A DNA stretch of 38,664 bases from an uncultured Aureispira sp. Lineage in GTDB: Bacteria; Bacteroidota; Bacteroidia; Chitinophagales; Saprospiraceae. A program made the position numbers and the translations under genes. The notes below the pieces were generated by a model. That model did no database searches. It was not told where the DNA came from and saw only the letters and a program-made list of their open reading frames with translations. The stretch is from NCBI GenBank assembly GCA_905480485.1, contig CAJQQM010000028.1, positions 1 through 38,664 on the forward strand, given 5' to 3'. Shown in pieces: positions 27,326 through 34,717 of the stretch (position 1 is its first letter; each line of letters begins with the position of its first letter).

Positions 27326-30300
27326 ATGAGACGAATTTTACCCATAATCTTCTTCGCATGTGTTCTCCATTTTTCAAATTTTGCACAAACCCCTGGCATA
27401 ATTTACGTGCCGCCAGGTGGAATGGGAGTAACACCACTCAATCCTAATGGTGATGGCTGGAGCTCTACTATTACAACCGGCTACACCCTTAATGATATCA
27501 CTGAAAGTGATATCCCCTTCCAACCTCTGCCTGTTCCTTATGCCGAACCTACTTCCGACTTGGTTCGTGGAGCAGATTGCAAATTCAGCGATATAGTACG
27601 AATTGATTCTTTCGATTCAGGTGTTTACATGTATTCTGATGGAACCAACTTATTATTTAGATTCAGGCAGGGCAGCACCACTCCAGGATCTAAAGGTTAC
27701 TCCATTTTAATTGATAGCGACATGCTTTTTGGTTGTTGTGGGCCTAATGCAGACCCCAATTACATTCCTAAAACAACTGGAACCAACGGAAACCCTGGCT
27801 TTGAAATTGAAATAGTCTTAGAGACGAATTTTCAAGTTGCTATGTACAATGTTGATGGAATAGACAACCCTCTTGTACCTGATGTAGTATACCCCATCAA
27901 TAGCCATCATCAACGTTCAGTAGCCCTCACCAACAATTGTGACGATCCAGATTATTTCCACGATTTCTACATCGTTTTATCTGATTTATATACTACTTTC
28001 GGAATTAATGCCAACACCCCACTTCGATACGCTGCTACCACCGTAATGGCTCCTAAACCAGCACTTGGAGGCCCACTTTCTGATATTAATGGTGGAGGAA
28101 GCTACGAGGATATTATATTTTATCAATGCGGAACACCGATTGGTATTTCTCCAACGAGTACCGAGCCTTGTTCTTGTACCAATCCTCCTACTATAAACGG
28201 TCCGATTTCTTCCGGAACCAATATCCCAATTACCGGAAACTGGTCAGCAACTAGCCCCACGAAGCCTAACGAGGCCACTATTGAGGTTTTTGTAAATGGA
28301 ACGAGCCAAGGAACTACTAATGCAACCGACGGTACAGGTTGGGGAATGACTTTACCAGGGCCACTTGTAAACGGCGACACCATCTATGCTACTGCTCAGG
28401 CCACGGGCGAGGGTGTTTGTGACCCTGACCCTCAAATTATAATAGTTTCGGATTGTAATGCTAGCAATACACCTGCAGCACCAATAATTAGTTGCGTTGG
28501 TTCTAAAGGCATCAAAGGAACTACCGACCCCAATGCAACTATTACCATCTCGCTATTATTGGCACCTCCAGCAAATCCTACCGAAAATACCTTGGTAAGC
28601 ATAACAGCCGATGCAACGGGCGCATGGGGTTGGGACGGCTTATCCTTGACAAACAATACTGTTTCTAATATTTGTACTGCAGGTTCAGGCGATATGCAAG
28701 AGGGCACTTACAACGTTGTAAGTCAATCGGCCAACTGTCCATCAATACCTGCTTCAATTTGCCTAGACAGAAACGGAGGCTCATTTCCATTGTCAGGAGC
28801 AGCAACGGCACCTACTATTAGTACAAATCCAATTACTGAAGGTAGTTCGGACATAGAAGGCACTTCAACAGCTGACGACATTATACGCCTTTACATAAAT
28901 GGTTTTTTTATTGAGTCAACTATTGCCACTGGAGGAAATTATGCCTTTATAGGCGTAAGTCCTTTGTTTAGTGCTGATAATATAAGCATTACAGCCCAAT
29001 CGAACTTAAGCTGTGAATCTGCAGCGGCCACCTCTTCTGTTTCCTGCATTTTGGAACCGCCGACAATTAACGCAAATATCAATGGAGAAATCACTGCAGG
29101 TACCGTTCTTTCCGGAACGTCAAACGAAGAAGGCGCAACAGTTGATATTTTTAATGTTGCTGCACCCACAGCGTCCTTAGGTTCTACCACAGTTATTGGA
29201 GGTTCCTGGACATCGACTATAAATGCTATTGTTGGTACTAGCTATTTTGCAACAATTACAACTGCTTGCGGCACAAGCAATGCATCACTAGAAGTAACAG
29301 CCCTCAATGCCACAGGCAATAGATGCGGACTATTCACCAACGCCCCCTACAATGAAACATCAAGCACGATAAATGGTAGCTTGAGTTCGCCCGTAACCAA
29401 CACCTTGGTGAATCTATACATCGACGGGGCACTAATTGCTAGCACCACAACAAGTTCGACAAGCTGGTCAATTGTAGTTCCATCGCCCGAACTTTATGGT
29501 GGCGGAGTGCTTACCATAGGCATACAAGAACCTGGCGCATTAGAACTTTTCTGTGCAATTCAAGAAATTGTAAATTGTAGTCCTCCTCCCGCATTTACCT
29601 ATACACCTACTGCATTTACGATAGCTAGTCTAGGCGGCACAGCAACCTTTACTTTGTCATCTACCACCGCAGGGATTCTTTACGTTATCGAAGACGAAGC
29701 CTTACCTAATATCGATAGGGGTGTCTCTATCTTTAGTCAAGGAACGGACTTTACTCTAGAAACCTTTCCTTTTACGCAAGAGGGTGAATATGATTTACAA
29801 TTGAAAGGAATGTCATTTTCTGGAGACGACTGTGAAATTGCTTATCCTGTGAAAATTACAGTTTTAAATCCCCTTCCTGTAGAATTATTGAATTTTGAGG
29901 CCGCTTTAATTAATATAAATGATGCACAATTAGCTTGGCAAACAAGTTCAGAGACCAATAATCTAGGGTTTGAGATAGAACATGCAACACAGACAAATCT
30001 GAATTTTGAAAAAATTGGATTTATTCAAGGGAAAGGCAACAGCCTCGCGCAACAAAATTATTCATTCTCGGTAGAAAACCTTGCTGAAGGAATGCATTAT
30101 TTTAGATTAAAACAACTTGATTTTGACGCACATTTTGAATACTCTAATACGGTTGCTCTTTCTGTAGATCAGTCGGTATCGATAGAGGTATTTCCAACGG
30201 TTTTGAACCAATCTAACAATACCTTACAATTTAAGATCCCGTCTGCCGAAAGCTATACCATCGAAATAGTTTCAAATTTAGGTATACTAATAAAACAATT

Positions 30301-30430
30301 TAATATTGATCCAAACCAGGCAGGAATCTATAAAAAACAATTGAATATTGATTATTTTTCGAGCGGCATTTATTATGTCAATATTCACTCCGCAAACTAT
30401 CATTTTACTCGAAGAATTCGAATTGAATAA
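27326..30430 (+). CDS. Large secreted multidomain protein with Ig-like repeats and T9SS sorting domain
   Basis: 1,034 residues. A signal peptide ends near A20 (HFSNFA|QTPG). An N-terminal globular domain of about 260 residues contains SGVYMYSDGTNLLFRFR and GYSILIDSD. About five beta-sandwich Ig-like units follow, beginning near residues 286, 380, 495, 577 and 675. Their recurring wording is IxGTSxxxGATVxIxxNG followed by a Gly-Trp/Ser strand. From about 848 the segment LPVELLNFEAALI starts the linker domain common before T9SS tails. The last 80 or so residues (EVFPTVLN...GIYYVNIHS...RRIRIE) form a type A sorting domain. Export by T9SS and surface attachment are expected; the ligand is unknown. 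It is followed by a strong terminator, so it is monocistronic. Confidence 0.85.
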   Translation: MRRILPIIFFACVLHFSNFAQTPGIIYVPPGGMGVTPLNPNGDGWSSTITTGYTLNDITESDIPFQPLPVPYAEPTSDLVRGADCKFSDIVRIDSFDSGVYMYSDGTNLLFRFRQGSTTPGSKGYSILIDSDMLFGCCGPNADPNYIPKTTGTNGNPGFEIEIVLETNFQVAMYNVDGIDNPLVPDVVYPINSHHQRSVALTNNCDDPDYFHDFYIVLSDLYTTFGINANTPLRYAATTVMAPKPALGGPLSDINGGGSYEDIIFYQCGTPIGISPTSTEPCSCTNPPTINGPISSGTNIPITGNWSATSPTKPNEATIEVFVNGTSQGTTNATDGTGWGMTLPGPLVNGDTIYATAQATGEGVCDPDPQIIIVSDCNASNTPAAPIISCVGSKGIKGTTDPNATITISLLLAPPANPTENTLVSITADATGAWGWDGLSLTNNTVSNICTAGSGDMQEGTYNVVSQSANCPSIPASICLDRNGGSFPLSGAATAPTISTNPITEGSSDIEGTSTADDIIRLYINGFFIESTIATGGNYAFIGVSPLFSADNISITAQSNLSCESAAATSSVSCILEPPTINANINGEITAGTVLSGTSNEEGATVDIFNVAAPTASLGSTTVIGGSWTSTINAIVGTSYFATITTACGTSNASLEVTALNATGNRCGLFTNAPYNETSSTINGSLSSPVTNTLVNLYIDGALIASTTTSSTSWSIVVPSPELYGGGVLTIGIQEPGALELFCAIQEIVNCSPPPAFTYTPTAFTIASLGGTATFTLSSTTAGILYVIEDEALPNIDRGVSIFSQGTDFTLETFPFTQEGEYDLQLKGMSFSGDDCEIAYPVKITVLNPLPVELLNFEAALININDAQLAWQTSSETNNLGFEIEHATQTNLNFEKIGFIQGKGNSLAQQNYSFSVENLAEGMHYFRLKQLDFDAHFEYSNTVALSVDQSVSIEVFPTVLNQSNNTLQFKIPSAESYTIEIVSNLGILIKQFNIDPNQAGIYKKQLNIDYFSSGIYYVNIHSANYHFTRRIRIE

Positions 30431-30449
30431 AACAGAGTCACTTTTTTAT

Positions 30450-30491
30450 AAGCGGGAAAATTTCTATTAAATAGAAATTTTCCCGCTTTTT
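30450..30491 (+). terminator. Strong rho-independent terminator
   Basis: A perfect 17-bp stem, left arm 30450-30466 (AAGCGGGAAAATTTCTA) and right arm 30472-30488, with the five-base loop TTAAA and a T-run to 30491. It ends the transcript of the 1,034-residue protein gene, 19 bases after its stop. Confidence 0.93.
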
Positions 30492-30724
30492 ATTTGTGGG
30501 TTGACAATGACCCTAAACCAAGCATAAGTCACTGAAATACAATATAATAAACAAATAACGAAACAGCTATATTCATATAGTATAATTTTTGTTTATTTAA
30601 CATGGATTACAGAATTGGGGTAAAATCGAGCCTCAATTTTAGAAGAAAAAAACAACTCATCCGTGCATTTAAAAATATAATAAACACAAAAACCTGATCG
30701 CCCCCCCCCTTAAAACTCTTAATC
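30492..30724 (+). other. Upstream region of the 694-residue T9SS protein gene
   Basis: AT-rich leader region. It contains a small palindrome at 30567-30580 (CTATAT-TC-ATATAG) directly before TATAATTTTTG, which resembles the -7 element but with one extra spacer base. The most notable element is a nine-base C homopolymer near the start codon, annotated separately. No gene is seen here. Confidence 0.4.
30701..30709 (+). repeat. Homopolymeric C9 tract upstream of a secreted protein gene
   Basis: Nine consecutive C residues, ending 15 bases before the ATG at 30725, in a strongly AT-rich surrounding. Runs of this kind in front of surface-protein genes are classic slipped-strand sites, where length changes alter expression. 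Here that role is inference only. Confidence 0.6.
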
Positions 30725-32809
30725 ATGAATAAAGTCTACCGTCTTAATCACTGCCTCACCCTGTATTTGATTATTTTAATTCAATTAAACATAAGTGCTC
30801 AAACAATTGTTGACAATCCCTGCGCTTACAATGTAGCCAATCAAATTACAGATGGAGATTGCGGCATTTCCGTTTCAACAGCTAATCTAAATAACCTTTA
30901 CGACATTACAGACTGCAGCAATGGAGCTACGCTTATAAATGACGGATGGTTTTGGTACGACGGTACAGGAATAGCTGGCAACACCATAACTTTTACGCCT
31001 GACCCTGGTTTTGATGCTGTTGTCCAAATTATGGCAGGTACCGACCTTGATCCTTGTGCTGGCTTTTTTGCTGGAGAATGTGCCGACAATACGGGTATTG
31101 GAGGTATAGAATCTGTTACAGGAGGAGGCACACTAGGCGTGCGATATCTTGTCATAATAGAACACGTTGGCTCTAATAGCCCGATGTCTGGTACAATTTG
31201 CATAACAGAAAACGCAGCTACCTGTGGTGACAAAATTCAGAACCAAGGAGAATCAGGCGTAGATTGCGGAGGCCCTTGTCCTTGTCAAAACTGTCCACCG
31301 AGTACAAGTTTTTCTCAATCTTCGAGCAATGCCACGCCTTGTGGACTTACTATAAACTCTACACTAGATACGGTAACTTGCAACACAGTAGGCAACCCTT
31401 GTTTTAATGCTACCTCAGGACTCGTCAATGTAAATGCACCAGGAAACATAGATGCCCCTAGTCCCTCTCCCTCCTGTGGAGGCATACCTGGTAATGGCAG
31501 GACAGAAGGTACCTGGATAACTTATGATCCTATTAACGGTGTCACATCAGCTTCATTAGATATAAACCCTGATGATGCTTCTGGCTCACAAGACATATTT
31601 GTAGCATTTTATCAAGGTACTAGTTGCAATAGCTTGACAGAATTAGGCTGCCAAGTATTGTTAAGAAGACAAGGTAATAGCTTTCAATTACTACCCATCA
31701 ATGTATTAGGGATAGACGAAAGCCAATTACTTTATATGTTTGTCTATTCAACACAAGCATTCTCAATTCAAAATGTGCAACTTCAGGGTTTCCCCGCTGT
31801 TGCACCTAACAATGACTGCGCCAATGCAGCTATCGCAAGTCAGGGAGGTTGTAATGTAGGGGCTATGCCTGCAGCTACATCAAGTGTTTTGCCTCCAAGT
31901 AGCGCAGGACTTGGTCAAGTTTGCCAAGGAGGGAGTTGGCTATCGAACGAAAACACTGTTTTTTATTCATTCACACCTACTCAAACAAGTGCTACACTTG
32001 AAATTAGTAATATCGTGTGCAATGACGGACAGCAAGGACTTGCACAATTCGGAGTCTGGACATCTTGTGCGGCTATGAGTCAGCTACCCTTAGCATCTAA
32101 TGGATTTTTGGGTTGTGTTGTGGGGACAGACCCCCTAACCTTGTCAGGATTAACGATTGGCCAAACGTATTTTATTGCCGTAGACGGAAATGCAGGAGAC
32201 TGGTGTGCTTGGGATTTTGAGGCAACGGGAGGCATCATACTATTATACAACGAACTCAATAACTTTCAAGCAAAGTCTAAACAAGATTACGTTGAACTAA
32301 GCTGGAACACGTCAAGTACACATGACATACACCAATTTAGCGTTCAGAAAAGTTTAGATGGAATAGATTTCTATAATTGCCCATTGCCCATAACCGAAAC
32401 AACAACCAACCAATTTTATACTAAAGACCTACAACCTTTTAATAATAACAGCTATTACAGACTAAAGATAAGGGATATTAGCGGCAGCGTTTCTTATTCA
32501 CAAATTGTTGTAATTGATCGAAACCAATATACCACAAAAGGCAAAATGCACTTGCATAATATTTTCCCAAAGCCTGCTTATAAATTTATTAATTTGGATT
32601 TAGAAATTGGCGCAAGCGAAAAGATTCATGTAAGTCTAATGAACCAACTTGGACAGCAAATCTATTTTAGACTTATAGAAGTCCATCCGAATAGCATTAA
32701 CAAAATCAGCCTAAATTTTGAAACTTTTGAAGCAGGGCTTTACAGCCTTATTATAGAGGAACCAATAAGTCAATTGACCTTACTAGAAAAAATTCAACTA
32801 AATAATTAA
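30725..32809 (+). CDS. Secreted cysteine-rich protein with T9SS sorting domain
   Basis: 694 residues. A signal peptide ends near A25 (LNISA|QTIVDN). The N-terminal part is a beta-rich domain of the kind that contains YDGTGIAGNTITFTPDPGFD. It is followed by a cysteine-dense insert near residues 165-190 with NQGESGVDCGGPCPC, a motif often seen in secreted Bacteroidota proteins. A second similar beta-sandwich ends with GLTIGQTYFIAVDGNAGDWC. Then come a fibronectin-like linker (YVELSWNTSSTHDIHQFSV) and a C-terminal type A sorting domain of about 85 residues ending LLEKIQLNN. Many cysteines suggest disulfides outside the cell. Function unknown; T9SS cargo with good confidence. Confidence 0.82.
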   Translation: MNKVYRLNHCLTLYLIILIQLNISAQTIVDNPCAYNVANQITDGDCGISVSTANLNNLYDITDCSNGATLINDGWFWYDGTGIAGNTITFTPDPGFDAVVQIMAGTDLDPCAGFFAGECADNTGIGGIESVTGGGTLGVRYLVIIEHVGSNSPMSGTICITENAATCGDKIQNQGESGVDCGGPCPCQNCPPSTSFSQSSSNATPCGLTINSTLDTVTCNTVGNPCFNATSGLVNVNAPGNIDAPSPSPSCGGIPGNGRTEGTWITYDPINGVTSASLDINPDDASGSQDIFVAFYQGTSCNSLTELGCQVLLRRQGNSFQLLPINVLGIDESQLLYMFVYSTQAFSIQNVQLQGFPAVAPNNDCANAAIASQGGCNVGAMPAATSSVLPPSSAGLGQVCQGGSWLSNENTVFYSFTPTQTSATLEISNIVCNDGQQGLAQFGVWTSCAAMSQLPLASNGFLGCVVGTDPLTLSGLTIGQTYFIAVDGNAGDWCAWDFEATGGIILLYNELNNFQAKSKQDYVELSWNTSSTHDIHQFSVQKSLDGIDFYNCPLPITETTTNQFYTKDLQPFNNNSYYRLKIRDISGSVSYSQIVVIDRNQYTTKGKMHLHNIFPKPAYKFINLDLEIGASEKIHVSLMNQLGQQIYFRLIEVHPNSINKISLNFETFEAGLYSLIIEEPISQLTLLEKIQLNN

Positions 32810-33025
32810 TAGGGTTATCAATCACATATATTTTGTGTTTGTTCAATTTTAGTCTAATAAAATTAAATTTTATGAAACACAATGCAACTATTTTCAATTT
32901 AGATTTGTCGTATTAATAGAGAGGAGTTTAAAGACTTTTCTTTTATTACCTATACGTAATTCAATCCAATGTAAATAGATACCGCTATTATTTTGATTGA
33001 AATTCTTCAAGAATAATGAAGACAC

Positions 33026-33059
33026 AAGGAAAGATTTGGAGGAATCTTTCCTTTTTTTT
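33026..33059 (+). terminator. Rho-independent terminator
   Basis: Left arm AAGGAAAGATT (33026-33036), loop TGGAGG, right arm AATCTTTCCTT (33043-33053), T-run to 33059. Probably the end of the transcript of the 694-residue protein gene, with a 3' UTR of over 200 bases. Confidence 0.88.
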
Positions 33060-33086
33060 ATTTTTTTTTAAAAAAAATAAAAAAAA
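33052..33086. repeat. A/T-only inverted repeat
   Basis: T8-A-T9 followed by A8-T-A8, a near-perfect 35-base palindrome made only of A and T and overlapping the T-run of the preceding terminator. It could make that terminator work in both directions or simply be a low-complexity spacer. Confidence 0.7.
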
Positions 33087-33316
33087 TTCCAACCATTTAA
33101 ACCGCACGCTTGTCAAGGGAGTAGTTTTATAAAAGTTAAAATTATTTGTTCTATAAGTTTCCCCAAACTTTTTTTTAGTAGAACATTTTATCTATCCTAA
33201 ATGAATTGTAAAAGTTTTTGTGATATCCATGATACCATAATATGGATATAAGTTTACTTCAATCATGTTAATATTTGTTGACAAATTGAAACTCTTTTGG
33301 CGAGGAGAGAACTTAG

Positions 33317-33347
33317 AGAAGGACCATCCCCGGTCCTTCTTTTTTTT
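33317..33347 (+). terminator. Isolated rho-independent terminator upstream of the first sigma module
   Basis: Left arm AGAAGGACC (33317-33325), loop ATCCCC, right arm GGTCCTTCT (33332-33340), then seven more T. No gene ends just before it. A 7-of-8 match to the -7 element (AATATTTG) is at 33270-33277, so a short transcript of about 65 bases could end here. Confidence 0.85.
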
Positions 33348-33451
33348 AATTGCCACAAAAACATTCTATTTTTACTATCGAACAAAACTTATTAACTTTT
33401 TAAACGTATTTAATAATTGCTTGTTCCAACGCCTTTTAAGTTTTATTAATT

Positions 33452-34150
33452 ATGAAAAGATTCTTTTTATATGCCATCGTTGTTGTGTTTGTTGGATGTC
33501 AGCCTACTGAACCTTGGAAGACGCCTATTGACATAAAGTTTGACTTGACAATTAACCCACAAGGTTCTAATGGTGGACCTGGTGATTTAACCTTTCACAG
33601 TGGTGCCGTCATTTTAAGTTCTATCCAAGTCAATGGTTCGGTAGAAAACGCAGATGACTTTAGTTTTTCTAGAAGTTTTCCAAATGGATTAAAAGTAAAT
33701 TTTTTAGACAGCATCAAACCACCTGAACTAACATTTAGTCTTCCGCAAGGGAATTATACATCATTAACGATTAGTTTTGAAACACTCGAACAAACCCTAA
33801 ACGAAAATATTTTGGTAGAGGGTAGATTTGTTTACAATAATCCAAATAAAAATCCGGCCATCGTTATTATTGAGGTTGAAAACCCAAAAACAATTGATTT
33901 AGTTGTAAGGGACGAATTTGGAAATAGTTCTTTCGAAATTTCGACTGACAAATACAAAGACCCATCAATTGTTTTAAACCCACCTTTTTGGTTCAAGAAC
34001 ATTACTTCATCAATTATGAACGGTTCTAACACTACTATTGTAAATAATCAAGAAATTATAAACATTACTAACGTTGATAACGTAAACATATATAATGAGA
34101 TAGATCCTAGAATAGGACAAGACGCTACATCCGTTTTGGAAGGAAAGTAA
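33452..34150 (+). CDS. Putative lipoprotein, first gene of sigma module 1 (unrecognised family)
   Basis: 232 residues with a short signal peptide and a lipobox-like VFVGC, the modified cysteine being C16 (followed by QPTEP). The mature part is predicted beta-rich, with FDLTINPQ, FSRSFPNGLKVNF, LTFSLPQGNYTSLTISFET and PFWFKNI. The same arrangement recurs in the lipoprotein of module 2 (FIRSFENG, EFDLPQGEYSAINLSF, KFWFKEV), so the two are paralogues. I do not recognise a characterised domain. The last 50 or so residues are rich in N, I and V. Its stop is six bases before the sigma factor start, so the genes are co-transcribed. A role as a periplasm- or surface-facing partner of the module is inferred from synteny only. 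Confidence 0.75.
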   Translation: MKRFFLYAIVVVFVGCQPTEPWKTPIDIKFDLTINPQGSNGGPGDLTFHSGAVILSSIQVNGSVENADDFSFSRSFPNGLKVNFLDSIKPPELTFSLPQGNYTSLTISFETLEQTLNENILVEGRFVYNNPNKNPAIVIIEVENPKTIDLVVRDEFGNSSFEISTDKYKDPSIVLNPPFWFKNITSSIMNGSNTTIVNNQEIINITNVDNVNIYNEIDPRIGQDATSVLEGK

Positions 34151-34156
34151 TTAGAT

Positions 34157-34717
34157 ATGAAATCAGCCGTACTAGCTAACTTAACAGAAAAAGAACTTGT
34201 CGAAGGTTGCATCGAACAAAAAAGACGCTACCAAGAACAACTCTATTACAGATTTGGTACAGATATGTACCAAGTTTGTCTTATGTATGCTAAAAACGAA
34301 GCTGACGCCTCAGATATCTTACAAGATAGTTTTATCAAAGTTTTTAAAAACATTCACAAATTTAAGTTCGAAGGCCCTTTAGGTGCTTGGATTAGGCGTA
34401 CTGTTGTTTTTACAGCAATCAACGCATATCACAAAAAACAAAGAGAAAACAAATTGGTTGTTGCTATGGCGAACACCGGCTATCTAGATTACTCTGTTAA
34501 TGATATTGCAGGACATCTTGAAGCTGCTGAGATTGTTAAATTAGTTAATCAGCTTCCCAAAAAAGCTCAACAAATTTTAAAATTATATTCAATAGAAGGG
34601 TACAAACATCAAGAAATTGCCAACATGCTTGATATTTCAGTTGGCACCTCAAAGTCTCAATTGAATCGTGCGAAAAAACTATTACAAATTTCTATAAATA
34701 GTCTTCATGAAAAATAA
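34157..34717 (+). CDS. ECF-family RNA polymerase sigma factor (module 1)
   Basis: 186 residues. Region 2 spans about 25-93 with DMYQVCLMYAKNEADASDIL, then QDSFIKVFKNI and WIRRTVVFTAINAYHKKQR. Region 4 spans about 128-176 with LPKKAQQILKLYSIEGYKHQ and the helix-turn-helix EIANMLDISVGTSKSQLNRA. It lacks sigma region 3 and region 1, as ECF factors do. It overlaps the next gene by 11 bases, and the coupling suggests balanced production of the two products. Its paralogue in module 2 (37500-38042) is identical at well over half of positions by eye. Target promoters cannot be read from the window. Confidence 0.93.
   Translation: MKSAVLANLTEKELVEGCIEQKRRYQEQLYYRFGTDMYQVCLMYAKNEADASDILQDSFIKVFKNIHKFKFEGPLGAWIRRTVVFTAINAYHKKQRENKLVVAMANTGYLDYSVNDIAGHLEAAEIVKLVNQLPKKAQQILKLYSIEGYKHQEIANMLDISVGTSKSQLNRAKKLLQISINSLHEK

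Larger units (their letters stand above)
32810..33451 (+). other. 642-base intergenic region with two terminators in series
   Basis: No convincing gene. It contains a terminator at 33026-33059, an extended A/T palindrome at 33052-33086, an inverted repeat ATATCCAT / ATGGATAT near 33221-33249, and a second terminator at 33317-33347. The first terminator lies 217 bases after the upstream stop codon. The second follows no coding sequence and precedes the lipoprotein start by 104 bases, so it ends either a small RNA or an attenuated leader. An 81-codon frame at 33265-33510 crosses the second hairpin and is not credible as a gene. Confidence 0.5.

Noticed and set aside
33265-33510. 81-codon frame upstream of the first lipoprotein
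   Set aside because: It runs straight through the strong terminator hairpin at 33317-33347 and into the lipoprotein start, has no recognisable domain, and has poor composition for this genome.
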